DNA of 64,000 bases from an uncultured Rikenellaceae bacterium (GTDB lineage Bacteria > Bacteroidota > Bacteroidia > Bacteroidales > Rikenellaceae). Positions 26,835-36,045 of the stretch are shown piece after piece. The notes beneath the pieces are model-generated. The model ran no database searches. It was given only the letters and a program-made list of their open reading frames with translations, and had not been told where the DNA came from. Both the position numbers and the translations under genes were made by a program. How positions within the stretch are numbered: position 1 is the first letter of the stretch; the number at the start of each line of letters is the position of its first letter. The stretch covers positions 62,001 through 126,000 of the forward strand of contig CALUZO010000013.1 in NCBI GenBank assembly GCA_944325305.1. Reading direction: 5' to 3'.

Positions 26835-29459
26835 ATGAAATTATCAGACAAATATGCTCCGCAGGAGATAGAGAGCAAATGGTACGACTACTGGATACAA
26901 CACCGAATGTTCCATTCGGAACCGGACGAACGCGAGCCGTATACCATAGTTATTCCGCCACCCAATGTGACGGGCGTCCTGCACATGGGGCATATACTCA
27001 ACAATACGATTCAGGACGTGTTGACCCGCCGCGCGCGCATGCTCGGCAAGAATGCGTGCTGGGTTCCAGGGACCGACCATGCCTCGATAGCCACCGAAGC
27101 GAAGGTTGTCGCAAAGCTCAGGGCGCAGGGAATTGAAAAAACGTCGCTTTCGCGCGAGGAATTCCTTAAATACGCGTGGGAGTGGACCGAAGAACATGGC
27201 GGACTTATCCTCAAGCAGCTCAGGCATCTTGGCGCATCGTGTGATTGGGACCGTACGGTCTTCACGCTCGACGAACCCCGCTACGAAAGCGTTATCAAGG
27301 TGTTTGTCGACCTGTATAACAAGGGTATGATATACCGCGGGGTGCGCATGGTGAACTGGGATCCGGCTGCACAGACGGCTCTCTCGGACGAAGAGGTGAT
27401 ATACAAAGAGTCGGTGGGTAAATTGTATTACCTGCGTTACATGATAGAGGGCTCTTCCGACTATGTAATCGTAGCCACGACCCGTCCGGAAACTATTCTG
27501 GGCGATACGGGACTTGCCGTTAACCCCAACGATCCGCGTTATGTCTCGCTCAAGGGGAAGAATGTCATCGTTCCGTTGGTGGGTCGCGCCATACCGGTTG
27601 TGTTCGACGACTATGTGGATGTCGAGTTCGGTACGGGAGCGCTGAAGGTTACGCCGGCGCATGACGTGAACGACTATGTCATAGGTGAGAAGTTCGGACT
27701 CGAGGTCATAGACATATTCAACGACAACGGGACCGTCAACGGCAAGGTCGGCATGTACGAAGGGATGGACCGTTTCGAATTGCGCGACAAGATCGAGGGC
27801 GACCTCGCTGCCGCAGGACTGCTCGAAAAGGTGGAGTCGTATACCAACAATGTCGGTTGCTCGGAACGTACCGGGGTGCCCATCGAACCGAAACTGTCGA
27901 TGCAGTGGTGGCTCAAGATGGAGGATCTCGCTCGTCCGGCTCTCGAAGCTGTCATGAATGACGACATACGTTTCTTTCCGGCCAAGTTCAAGAATACCTA
28001 CCGGCACTGGATGGAGAACATCAAGGACTGGTGTATCTCGCGTCAGTTGTGGTGGGGGCAGCGCATCCCAGCGTGGTACATGCCTGGAGGCGGATATGTG
28101 GTGGCCGAAACCGAAGAGAAGGCGCTTGCGGCTGCCCGTGAAAAGTGCGGCAACCCGAATCTGACACTCGCCGATCTGCGTCAGGACGAAGATGTGCTTG
28201 ATACGTGGTTCAGCTCATGGCTGTGGCCTATTTCGGTATTCGACGGCATCCGTAACCCGGACAACAGGGATATAAATTATTACTATCCGACGAACGACCT
28301 TGTGACGGGTCCGGACATTATTTTCTTCTGGGTCGCCCGCATGATCATGTCGGGTTACCAGTACCGCGGAGACAAGCCGTTCGGCAATGTATATTTCACC
28401 GGTATCGTGCGCGACAAACTGCGCCGCAAAATGAGCAAATCGCTCGGTAACTCGCCGGAACCGCTCGAACTTATCGAAAAATTCGGGGCCGACAGTGTCC
28501 GTACGGCAATGCTGTTGTGTACGTCGGCCGGCAACGACCTCATGTTCGACGAAAGTTTGTGCGAACAGGGCCGCAATTTCGGCAACAAGATATGGAATGC
28601 TTACCGCCTGGTCGATTCGTGGAAGGTCGACGAAACCCTTCCCCAGAACGAAGCATGCCGCATTGCGGTAGAGTGGTTCCGCAATGCTATGGCCCAGACA
28701 CGCAATGCTATGGAGGACGATTTCGTGGATTACCGCATTTCGGAAGCATTGATGCAACTCTACAAGTTGTTCTGGGACGATTTCTCGGGGTGGTTCCTCG
28801 AAATGGTCAAACCCCCTTACGGCCAGTGCATCGACTCCAAAACGCTTGCTCAGACCAAGGATATTTTCGAAAAGTTGCTGCAGCTGCTTCACCCGTTCAT
28901 GCCGTTCATAACGGAAGAGATATGGCAGCATATAGCACCCCGCAAGGATGGCGAAAGCATTATGTTGACGCTTTGGCCGGAGGTTACGGCACCTGATGAA
29001 AAGATGCTTGCCGAATTTGCCAAGGTACAGGAGGCCGTATCCCAAATACGTGGCGTGCGCAAACAACGCAATATACCTAATAAGGAGAAACTTGCTCTGA
29101 AAGTAATCGCAGACGAGAACTTCCATCCCGAATATAACGATGTGCTCGTGAAGATGGGTAACCTTGAGTCTGTTGAGACCGTGAGCGAAAAAGATCCGGC
29201 GGCGGCAGCGTTCATCGTGAAGACCACACAGTATTTCATTCCGCTCGAGGATAATATAGACAAGGAGGCCGAAATAGCCAAACTCAAGGAGGAGCTGGCT
29301 TATCAGCAGGGCTTCCTTCGTTCGGTTATGGGCAAACTTTCGAACGAACGTTTCATGAACGGTGCTCCTGCCAAGGTGGTTGAGAACGAGAAGGCCAAGA
29401 AGGCGGATGCCGAAGCTCGCATAGCGTCGATAGAGGCACGTCTGTCGGCTTTGCAATAG
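26835..29459 (+). CDS. valS: Valyl-tRNA synthetase
   Basis: 874 aa class I synthetase. HIGH-type motif in [15 protein letters not shown], the CP1 editing domain with [16 protein letters not shown], the KMSKS motif ([14 protein letters not shown]), an anticodon-binding domain and a C-terminal coiled coil ([20 protein letters not shown]...). The open frame begins at 26778, but [19 protein letters not shown] is the conserved N-terminus, giving ATG 26835. A glycosyltransferase gene follows 10 bp after the stop. Confidence 0.98.
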   Translation: MKLSDKYAPQEIESKWYDYWIQHRMFHSEPDEREPYTIVIPPPNVTGVLHMGHILNNTIQDVLTRRARMLGKNACWVPGTDHASIATEAKVVAKLRAQGIEKTSLSREEFLKYAWEWTEEHGGLILKQLRHLGASCDWDRTVFTLDEPRYESVIKVFVDLYNKGMIYRGVRMVNWDPAAQTALSDEEVIYKESVGKLYYLRYMIEGSSDYVIVATTRPETILGDTGLAVNPNDPRYVSLKGKNVIVPLVGRAIPVVFDDYVDVEFGTGALKVTPAHDVNDYVIGEKFGLEVIDIFNDNGTVNGKVGMYEGMDRFELRDKIEGDLAAAGLLEKVESYTNNVGCSERTGVPIEPKLSMQWWLKMEDLARPALEAVMNDDIRFFPAKFKNTYRHWMENIKDWCISRQLWWGQRIPAWYMPGGGYVVAETEEKALAAAREKCGNPNLTLADLRQDEDVLDTWFSSWLWPISVFDGIRNPDNRDINYYYPTNDLVTGPDIIFFWVARMIMSGYQYRGDKPFGNVYFTGIVRDKLRRKMSKSLGNSPEPLELIEKFGADSVRTAMLLCTSAGNDLMFDESLCEQGRNFGNKIWNAYRLVDSWKVDETLPQNEACRIAVEWFRNAMAQTRNAMEDDFVDYRISEALMQLYKLFWDDFSGWFLEMVKPPYGQCIDSKTLAQTKDIFEKLLQLLHPFMPFITEEIWQHIAPRKDGESIMLTLWPEVTAPDEKMLAEFAKVQEAVSQIRGVRKQRNIPNKEKLALKVIADENFHPEYNDVLVKMGNLESVETVSEKDPAAAAFIVKTTQYFIPLEDNIDKEAEIAKLKEELAYQQGFLRSVMGKLSNERFMNGAPAKVVENEKAKKADAEARIASIEARLSALQ

Positions 29460-29469
29460 GTCGTTGCCG

Positions 29470-30474
29470 ATGGTCGCGGGAAGTGGAAATATTGTAGGCG
29501 GGGCCTCCCCCCGCGTAAGTGTGCTGATCCCGATGTATAATCGGGAGAAGGTCATTGCCGAAACGATTGCATCGGTGCTCGGTCAGACTTTTTCGGATTT
29601 CGAACTGTTGGTTTGCGACGACTGTTCGACAGACGGCAGTGTCGGGATTGTCTTGTCGTTCGACGATCCGCGCATAACGCTGCTGCGCAACGACCGGAAT
29701 CTGGGCAGTTCGGCTACGCGCAACCGCCTGATAAGCCATGCCTCCGGCGAATATTGCGCACTTCTTGATAGCGATGACATAGCTCTGCCCTGGCGATTGG
29801 AAAAGCAAGTCGCTTTCCTCGATACTCATCCGGACATAGGTGCCTGTGCAGGGGCAGTTCAGATTATTGATGGCGATGGCAGCGAACAGAGGGGACGCGT
29901 GTGGTACAAAAAGGCGGCCAGCCATGATCTTCTGAAGGTCAAGATATTGTTCCATTGTGCGGTTGCTCAGACCACTCTTATGTTTCGGCGTCGGGAGTTT
30001 CTAGATGCTGGATTGTGCTATGTGGACGGGCCTGCCAACGATATGGGACTTTTTAAACATGCTCTTCATAAGATGAAGTTCGAAAACCTCGGCATTCCTT
30101 TGGTAAAGTACCGGGTATGGTCGTCGCAGATGAGTACGGATGCTGCATGTCAACGGGAGATGGCTATGGAGCATCTTTACTATCAATACGATCTGCTGGG
30201 TGTGGAGCTGAGCGAAAAAGACAAAGATGTGTTGAGAGTTGCCGTTACGGGTGGGCGGATCCCTATGGAACTGTCGGACGATTTCGAGAATTTAGCGGTC
30301 AGAATTGCGATGGCCAACAGAAATAAACTGATTTTCGACCAGCAAGCTCTGGTCGCGTATCTCCTGTATATGTACAGGGGAATAGTAAAACTGGCCCGTA
30401 AAAAAGGGATAGGCTCCCGTATGCGCTATCTTTGCAGATATAAACGCTTCAAGAAGAGGCTTGCGGCGATATAG
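29470..30474 (+). CDS. Family 2 glycosyltransferase (copy 1)
   Basis: 334 aa, inverting GT-A glycosyltransferase. The N-terminal catalytic domain has VSVLIPMYNREKVIAETIASVL, the nucleotide-binding CDDCSTDGS, and the metal-binding DSDD motif (ALLDSDDIALPWRLEKQ). No membrane helix is evident. It starts just after valS (ATG 29470; TTG 29464 is possible), so it is probably co-transcribed. It is clearly paralogous to the gene at 31419, sharing near-identical blocks (QTFSDFELL/QTYGDFELL; ATRNRLI-HASGEY), but the C-terminal thirds differ. Substrate unknown. Confidence 0.88.
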   Translation: MVAGSGNIVGGASPRVSVLIPMYNREKVIAETIASVLGQTFSDFELLVCDDCSTDGSVGIVLSFDDPRITLLRNDRNLGSSATRNRLISHASGEYCALLDSDDIALPWRLEKQVAFLDTHPDIGACAGAVQIIDGDGSEQRGRVWYKKAASHDLLKVKILFHCAVAQTTLMFRRREFLDAGLCYVDGPANDMGLFKHALHKMKFENLGIPLVKYRVWSSQMSTDAACQREMAMEHLYYQYDLLGVELSEKDKDVLRVAVTGGRIPMELSDDFENLAVRIAMANRNKLIFDQQALVAYLLYMYRGIVKLARKKGIGSRMRYLCRYKRFKKRLAAI

Positions 30475-30534
30475 ATTCCTCGGCACAATGCCACGGTTCT
30501 GTTTTTTTACGGGCCAGTTCGGCTGCTCGTAACC

Positions 30535-31119
30535 TTATTTGGCGTACCTCTCTTCGACTATTTTCCAATCTGTCCTGTCGAGTGCGGCTTTCACTCCGTC
30601 GGCACGGGCATTACGGTAATCGATGTAATAGGCATGTTCCCATACGTCTGCCGTCATGATTGCCTTTTTACCTTCGGAAAGAGGGTTTTTGGCATTTGAT
30701 GTAGTTTCGATAGAGAGCTTTCCGTCCTTGTCGGCAACCAACCATGCCCAACCCGATCCGAACTGTCCTACGGCAGCTTTCGTAAATTCTTCCCTGAACT
30801 TGTCGAACGATCCGAAAGCATTGTCGATAGCTTCGGCAAGTTTGCCTTCGGGCTTCTTTTTGGGGTTCGGCGAGAGCGCAAGGAAAAAGAAGGTATGATT
30901 CCAAACCTGGGCCGCTTGATTGAAGATGGCACCGTCCGATGATTTGACGATTTCGTCGAGGCTCATATTTTCATATTTGGTCCCTGGAATCAATTCGTTC
31001 AGTTTGTCTACATAGGCTTTGTGGTGTTTGCCGTAATGGTATTCCATCGTCTCCTGGCTGATCTGCGGAGCGAGGTCGCCTAATTCATAAGGCAGTTTTG
31101 GTAATTCGAACTTTCCCAT
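30535..31119 (-). CDS. sodB: Superoxide dismutase (Fe or Fe/Mn)
   Basis: 194 aa, full length. Dismutates superoxide. Metal ligands are visible in MEYHYGKHHKAYV (His), NHTFFF (His) and DVWEHAYYIDYRNAR (Asp and His). The segment AAQVWNHTFFF carries the Gln typical of iron SODs, whereas manganese enzymes place it elsewhere; Bacteroidota enzymes can accept either metal (family knowledge). ATG 31119 gives the canonical FELPKLPYELGDLAP start. Lies opposite to and between the two glycosyltransferase genes. Confidence 0.96.
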   Translation of the reverse strand: MGKFELPKLPYELGDLAPQISQETMEYHYGKHHKAYVDKLNELIPGTKYENMSLDEIVKSSDGAIFNQAAQVWNHTFFFLALSPNPKKKPEGKLAEAIDNAFGSFDKFREEFTKAAVGQFGSGWAWLVADKDGKLSIETTSNAKNPLSEGKKAIMTADVWEHAYYIDYRNARADGVKAALDRTDWKIVEERYAK

Positions 31120-31387
31120 AATCAATATGTTTTGTTTTGCATGGAACTGGACTGGACATTTTTGCATATACTGTCTGATATGATGTCCGCCTGTGCCGTA
31201 ATTGGTTCAGCATCTCGCGACGGATGTAGAACGAACAAATACTGTACCGTTCCTATCCGGTATCAAAAATACATAAAGGTATCGTTATAACATATACGAG
31301 CTTCATTATATTTTCCGATTGCGTCATAAGTCTTTCCTATAATTGGTGCCGAAACGACCGGATCTTATGTTAACCGATTAAAAAGAG

Positions 31388-31395
31388 TATCTTTG
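31388..31395 (+). promoter_or_regulatory. -7 element of glycosyltransferase copy 2
   Basis: TATCTTTG, 23 bp before the ATG at 31419. No clear -33 partner. Confidence 0.5.
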
Positions 31396-31418
31396 CAGAT
31401 GCATAACCATTATAAAGT

Positions 31419-32429
31419 ATGAAGCCTCTCGTTTCGGTCCTGATGCCAGTGTATAACGCCGAGAAATATCTTGCGGCCTCTATCGGCAGTATCCTGGCCC
31501 AGACGTACGGCGATTTCGAACTGCTGATATGCGACGATGCTTCGACCGACGGCTCGCTCGAAATTGTGCGTTCTTTTGATGATACTCGCATGACATTGCT
31601 GACTAATAGGGAGAATCTCGGCAATGCGGCTACCCGGAACAGACTGATCGAACATGCCTCGGGAGAGTACGTGGCAGTCCTCGATGCAGACGATACGGCC
31701 GAACCGGACAGACTCGCCAGACAGGTGGATTTTCTGGAAAGAAATCCCGAGATAGGTTTGTGTGGCAGTTGGGTCAATGTGATCGGTCATGATGGAGAGC
31801 GTAGAGGTCGCCTAAAGAATCTTACAAATCCCAAAGAACTGCGCATAAATCTGCTTTTTTCAGTACCGTTCATCCATTCGTCTGTGATGGCGCGGGCCGA
31901 CCTGATGAAGTCTAATCCCTACGATCCGGAGTTCAGACAGTCTCAGGATTACGAACTTTGGTGCCGTCTGGCCGACCTGACTCTGCTCGCCAATATCCCG
32001 GAGTATCTTGTCGATTATCGTTGGCATTATACGAATATTTCGATAACGAGTGCGAATCCCCAGAATCTTCTCAAACGAGAGGTCAACCGCCGGCAGATAT
32101 TAAAACTCGGCATCGAACCGTCTGAAAGGGAACTCGACCTGCATCAGGCGGCATTCCTGGCCGGACTGTATGCAAAGGATGAGAGCGCCAAAAAGATCGA
32201 GCCGAAAGAACTCGAAGCATGGTTTGAAAAACTTGTTGACGCTAACAATAGTGTCGGCCGCTATCCGAAAGCAATGTTCAGAGCCTATGTCTGGAGCCGA
32301 TGGATGGTTTTCTGCTACATTTCGGGACATGTACGGAAAGCGTTCTTTCCCTCTTTCGCTTCGCCCGCTCCTGCCGTATTGGCGAGATTGATCCGTTTTA
32401 TTCTCCATTTCGCCGGGAAACGGATGTAG
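31419..32429 (+). CDS. Family 2 glycosyltransferase (copy 2)
   Basis: 336 aa, GT-A fold, paralogue of the gene at 29470. Motifs: VSVLMPVYNAEKYLAASIGSI, CDDASTDGS, DADD (AVLDADDTAEPDRLARQ), and a candidate catalytic base in QSQDYELWCRL, a segment that copy 1 lacks in this form. This copy therefore resembles a standard active GT2 more closely than copy 1. Own promoter element at 31388. The acceptor is unknown; likely a cell-surface glycan. Confidence 0.9.
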   Translation: MKPLVSVLMPVYNAEKYLAASIGSILAQTYGDFELLICDDASTDGSLEIVRSFDDTRMTLLTNRENLGNAATRNRLIEHASGEYVAVLDADDTAEPDRLARQVDFLERNPEIGLCGSWVNVIGHDGERRGRLKNLTNPKELRINLLFSVPFIHSSVMARADLMKSNPYDPEFRQSQDYELWCRLADLTLLANIPEYLVDYRWHYTNISITSANPQNLLKREVNRRQILKLGIEPSERELDLHQAAFLAGLYAKDESAKKIEPKELEAWFEKLVDANNSVGRYPKAMFRAYVWSRWMVFCYISGHVRKAFFPSFASPAPAVLARLIRFILHFAGKRM

Positions 32430-32498
32430 AAACAGTCAAAAACTGTTCGTTAATATTAAAATAAAGCCTTGTTATAGATAATCCAGCTATTTTTTAAC

Positions 32499-32506
32499 TA
32501 ACTTTG
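32499..32506 (+). promoter_or_regulatory. -7 promoter element of the GNAT-argG unit
   Basis: TAACTTTG, 43 bp before the GNAT ATG at 32550; no well-spaced TTTG at -33. Confidence 0.5.
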
Positions 32507-32549
32507 TACGATTTTTCTTATTTAGGTTGATTTATCCTATTTAAAGGCA

Positions 32550-33131
32550 ATGAGAGTCAATGATTTCACGGTGAGGATCGCCAACGAGGCGGATACCGGA
32601 TTCGCACAGGAGATATGTGACGAGATGGCAGAATCGGCTAAAGCGCGCGGCACAGGTATCGCTCGGCGTTCGGCAGAGTATGTCGCATCGAAGATGCGTG
32701 CAGGGAAAGCCGTGATAGCTTTTCACGACGACGGCACATGGGCCGGTTTCAGCTATATCGAAACATGGGGACACGGTCTTTATGTAGCTAACTCCGGACT
32801 TATCGTAAACCCGAAGTTCCGAAAGAACGGTCTGGCCAAGGCGATAAAGACCATGACCTTCTTCCTGTCTTTGAAGAAATTCCCGGGTGCCAAACTGTTC
32901 GGCATCACTACGGGACTGGCTGTGATGAAGATCAACAACGAGTTGGGTTACAGACCGGTGCCATATTCGGAACTCACTGACGATGAACAGTTCTGGAAAG
33001 GATGTGCCAGTTGCGTCAATTACCCTATCCTGCAAAGCAAGGGATACAAGAATTGTTTGTGTACGGCAATGTTGTTCGATCCGGCGATTGACAAGCCGAG
33101 AGTGGAAAAACCTGAAGACATAGGTTTTTAG
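32550..33131 (+). CDS. GNAT-family acyltransferase, candidate N-acylglutamate synthase
   Basis: 193 aa. The acyl-CoA-binding region of the GNAT fold is seen as GLIVNPKFRKNGLAKAIKTMTF (the R/Q-x-x-G-x-A loop), followed by a helix and the terminal strand; a C-terminal Cys-containing tail (CASCVNYPILQSKGYKNCLC) is distinctive. It precedes argG by 143 bp on the same strand. Arginine synthesis needs an enzyme that acylates glutamate, and no ArgA or ArgJ is in the cluster, so this gene is a good candidate. Whether it uses acetyl- or succinyl-CoA is open; some Bacteroidota use succinylated intermediates (family knowledge). Confidence 0.75.
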   Translation: MRVNDFTVRIANEADTGFAQEICDEMAESAKARGTGIARRSAEYVASKMRAGKAVIAFHDDGTWAGFSYIETWGHGLYVANSGLIVNPKFRKNGLAKAIKTMTFFLSLKKFPGAKLFGITTGLAVMKINNELGYRPVPYSELTDDEQFWKGCASCVNYPILQSKGYKNCLCTAMLFDPAIDKPRVEKPEDIGF

Positions 33132-33274
33132 GATCATGATCCGGGAAGGATCGTGGAAAAAAAGATATAATGCGGATCGGCATGTGCCGACCGGCGTCGT
33201 TTCCTGAAGGGGATGAAGGAGAACGGCGAAAAGATACAACGGAATCCCCGGAAACGATAAACGGATTTATAACG

Positions 33275-34468
33275 ATGAAAAAAGTAGTTTTGGCATTCAG
33301 CGGAGGATTGGATACTTCGTACTGCGCGATCTACCTATCTAAAGAGATGGGACTGGAAGTACACGCGGCATTGGCTAATACGGGAGGTTTCTCGCCCAAA
33401 GAGCTGGAAGATATCCGACGACGCGCATTGGCATTGGGTGTGACGAGCTATGTTACGCTAGATGTTGCGCAGGACTACTACCAGCATCAGATAAAATACA
33501 TGATCTTCGGGAACGTCCTCAAGAACGGGACATATCCTATTTCGGTAAGTTCTGAACGTATCTCGCAGGCAACAGCCATAGCTAAATATGCTAAAGAAAT
33601 AGGTGCCGACTATCTGTGCCACGGTTCGACAGGCGCTGGTAACGACCAGGTGCGTTTCGATATGATATTCAATATCGTAGCGCCGGATATCAAGGTTATC
33701 GCACTCATCCGCGAGAAACGTCTGAGCCGTGAAGAAGAGATTGCCTATCTGCGCGAACATGGTGTGGATTTCGATTTCAAGAAGGCCGAATATTCCATCA
33801 ATCAAGGCATCTGGGGAACATCTGTGGGAGGAAAGGAGACCCTTACTTCGCACGAAACACTTCCCGAAAGTGCATACCCTTCGCAGCTCAAGGCTACGGA
33901 TCCCAAGCGAATCACGCTTAAATTCGAAAAAGGCGAACTCGTCGGCGTGGAAGGTAAAATGTATGATGACAGGATCGAAGCTATCCAGGCGCTCCAGCAT
34001 ATTGCCGCACCCTATGCGGTCGGACGCGGGATGCACGTCGGCGATACGATAATCGGAATTAAGGGTCGCGTAGGATTCGAAGCTGCCGCTCCGATGATCA
34101 TCATAAAATCGCACCACATGCTCGAAAAGCATGTTTTGACGAAATGGCAGCTCTTCTGGAAAGACCAGATTTCGCAGTTCTACGGTAACTACCTGCACGA
34201 AGGTCAGTACTACGATCCGGTTATGCGCGATATCGAGGCCATGTTGGAAAAAAGCCAGCGCAATGTGACCGGAGAGGTTTATGTAGACCTGATGCCATAC
34301 CGTTTCGAGGTGGTGGGCATAAAGAGCGATCACGACCTGATGAATACCAAGTTCGGCGCATACGGAGAAACAATGAACGATTGGAGCGCGCAGGATGTGG
34401 AGGGATTCGGACGTATATTCGGTAACCAGAACAAGATATATTACAAGGTTAACAACGGGCAGGAGTAA
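33275..34468 (+). CDS. argG: Argininosuccinate synthase
   Basis: 397 aa. Joins citrulline and aspartate with ATP. The PP-loop ATP-binding motif AFSGGLDTSYCAIYL is at the very N-terminus, followed by CHGSTGAGNDQVRFD (citrulline/aspartate site) and KAEYSINQGIWG. The open frame reaches 33170, but the ATG at 33275 starts directly with the conserved KKVVLAFSGG. Second gene after the GNAT acyltransferase; argC follows after a 352-bp gap with its own likely control region. Confidence 0.97.
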   Translation: MKKVVLAFSGGLDTSYCAIYLSKEMGLEVHAALANTGGFSPKELEDIRRRALALGVTSYVTLDVAQDYYQHQIKYMIFGNVLKNGTYPISVSSERISQATAIAKYAKEIGADYLCHGSTGAGNDQVRFDMIFNIVAPDIKVIALIREKRLSREEEIAYLREHGVDFDFKKAEYSINQGIWGTSVGGKETLTSHETLPESAYPSQLKATDPKRITLKFEKGELVGVEGKMYDDRIEAIQALQHIAAPYAVGRGMHVGDTIIGIKGRVGFEAAAPMIIIKSHHMLEKHVLTKWQLFWKDQISQFYGNYLHEGQYYDPVMRDIEAMLEKSQRNVTGEVYVDLMPYRFEVVGIKSDHDLMNTKFGAYGETMNDWSAQDVEGFGRIFGNQNKIYYKVNNGQE

Positions 34469-34648
34469 TCCAGAGGGCTATTCACTGAGAACAGCCATTG
34501 CCGTCTTGTATCGAACGACCACAGCGCTTTAAACTTATACGAAACTCTTACGGTTTGCGGATCTTTATGTCCGGGACGACTCTCGCGGCCTGCGTAAAGA
34601 CATGCTTCCCCGGAGCCTGGCATTTTGTTACATGCTGCTGAGGACAGC

Positions 34649-34677
34649 TTTGTTCCGAAGAGGGATCAGTATATTTG
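34649..34677 (+). promoter_or_regulatory. Possible argC promoter
   Basis: TTTG (34649-34652) and TATATTTG (34670-34677) are separated by 17 bp, slightly under the usual 19-21. The implied start site lies just before the first 18-bp repeat. Confidence 0.4.
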
Positions 34678-34688
34678 TGATTAGCTGT

Positions 34689-34706
34689 GATTGCGGCATT
34701 GTCGTT
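34689..34706 (+). repeat. 18-bp direct repeat, copy 1, upstream of argC
   Basis: GATTGCGGCATTGTCGTT, identical to 34752-34769; copy starts are 63 bp apart, six helical turns. Candidate operator or leader element. Confidence 0.75.
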
Positions 34707-34751
34707 AGGATATAGTCTAACCCACCGGCGATGGCCGACATGACTCTGATA

Positions 34752-34769
34752 GATTGCGGCATTGTCGTT
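34752..34769 (+). repeat. 18-bp direct repeat, copy 2, upstream of argC
   Basis: Exact copy of 34689-34706, 51 bp before the argC ATG. Confidence 0.75.
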
Positions 34770-34820
34770 GTCAACGCTACCCCCACACACCTACAAAACA
34801 GCTTAAATTAATTGAGAGAT

Positions 34821-35798
34821 ATGATAAAAGTTGGTATAATAGGCGGCGCCGGATATACAGGCGGTGAAGCTGTCAGAATATTGCTGAATCACCCTGACGC
34901 GGAACTGGCGTATGTGCAGAGTACGAGTAACGCCGGCAATCCGTTATGGCATGTCCATACCGACCTGATGGGCGAAACCGATATGCTTTTTTCGGCTGAC
35001 TGGAACAGCGATGTAGATGTCATGTTCATATGCTCGGGTCATGGTGAGGCGCGCAAGTTTCTGGAAGCTAACGAGATTCCTTCTCGGGTGAAGATTATTG
35101 ACCTGAGTCAGGATTTCCGGCTTGCAGCCAATGCCAGGATCGGGTCCCGCGAATTCGTTTACGGCCTTACTGACATGAATGCCGATAAGATCGCAAAAGC
35201 ATCTAATATAGCCAATCCTGGCTGTTTCGCTACATGCATACAGCTCGGTATTTTGCCGTTGGCCGCTGCGGGATTGCTGAAAGGCGATGTACATATCAGT
35301 GCAACAACGGGTTCGACCGGTGCAGGACAGAAGCCGTCTTCCACCACACATTTCAGTTGGAGAGCAAATAACCTGTCGGTATACAAGCCTTTCGGCCATC
35401 AGCACCTATTGGAGATAGGCGAAAGCGTACATGGCCTGATGCCTTCATTCAGCAGCGAAATCAATTTTATACCGTATCGTGGTGATTTTCCTCGCGGAAT
35501 ATTTGCATCCATATACACGGAGTGCGACCTTTCGCAGGAAGAGGCGGTGGAACTTTATAAAAAGTATTACAAGGATTCGCCCTTTACTATTGTGAGCGAC
35601 GAGAATATCAACATGAAACAGGTTGTGAATACGAACAAGTGCCTGCTTCACGTAGAGAAACACGGGAATAAGGTCCTTGTTTACAGTACTATCGACAATC
35701 TGCTCAAAGGGGCGAGCGGACAGGCTGTGGAAAATATGAATATCATGTTCGGTCTCGACCGCACGGCAGGGCTCAAACTGAAGGCATCGGCATTCTGA
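34821..35798 (+). CDS. argC: N-acetyl(succinyl)-gamma-glutamyl-phosphate reductase
   Basis: 325 aa. NADPH-dependent reduction of N-acylglutamyl phosphate to the semialdehyde. N-terminal Rossmann motif GIIGGAGYTGGEAVRIL and the catalytic Cys in SNIANPGCFATCIQLG. ATG 34821 is preferred over TTG 34812 because it begins with IKVGIIGGAG. It faces argB and argD, and a 23-bp-stem terminator lies just after it. Confidence 0.97.
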   Translation: MIKVGIIGGAGYTGGEAVRILLNHPDAELAYVQSTSNAGNPLWHVHTDLMGETDMLFSADWNSDVDVMFICSGHGEARKFLEANEIPSRVKIIDLSQDFRLAANARIGSREFVYGLTDMNADKIAKASNIANPGCFATCIQLGILPLAAAGLLKGDVHISATTGSTGAGQKPSSTTHFSWRANNLSVYKPFGHQHLLEIGESVHGLMPSFSSEINFIPYRGDFPRGIFASIYTECDLSQEEAVELYKKYYKDSPFTIVSDENINMKQVVNTNKCLLHVEKHGNKVLVYSTIDNLLKGASGQAVENMNIMFGLDRTAGLKLKASAF

Positions 35799-35943
35799 CG
35801 CGTCTTTTTTCTGTCAGTGCGAGTTGCCTTGTCGCTACGGAGGGTCCAAGCATGGAAGGATGGAGATGTTTGTGCAGGGGAGCGGGTGGCCATGCCTGTT
35901 TTGTCATGGATGTATTTATAGCGCTGAATCTTTAGGAATTTAT

Positions 35944-35993
35944 ATCGCAAAACAAGGGGGAAGAGATGAATCTCTTCCCCCTTGTTTTGCGAT
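35944..35993. terminator. Bidirectional terminator between argC and argB
   Basis: Perfect 23-bp stem, arms 35944-35966 and 35971-35993, loop TGAA. The core GGGGGAAGAGA is flanked by A-rich and T-rich ends on both strands, suiting the convergent genes. Confidence 0.9.
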
Positions 35994-36045
35994 TGGAGTG
36001 CTGTGGTATGGAACTATCTGCATCCGTGAAGACGACAGTTTCCGG

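Larger units (their letters stand above)
34469..34820. other. argG-argC intergenic control region (352 bp)
   Basis: Too long for a simple operon gap. Contains a promoter-like pair (34649-34677), two copies of an 18-bp direct repeat (34689-34706 and 34752-34769) and an AT-rich end before argC. Small ORFs here are not convincing. Confidence 0.55.

Noticed and set aside
26844..28007. 387-codon minus-strand frame opposite valS
   Set aside because: Antisense to conserved valS sequence; the translation resembles no protein, and such shadows are common in this codon usage.
28215..29555. 446-codon minus-strand frame opposite the end of valS
   Set aside because: Same reason; it overlaps the KMSKS and anticodon-binding regions of valS.
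34548..34790. 80-codon minus-strand frame across the argC repeats
   Set aside because: Its repeated NDNAAI segments just restate the 18-bp DNA repeat; no protein character otherwise.
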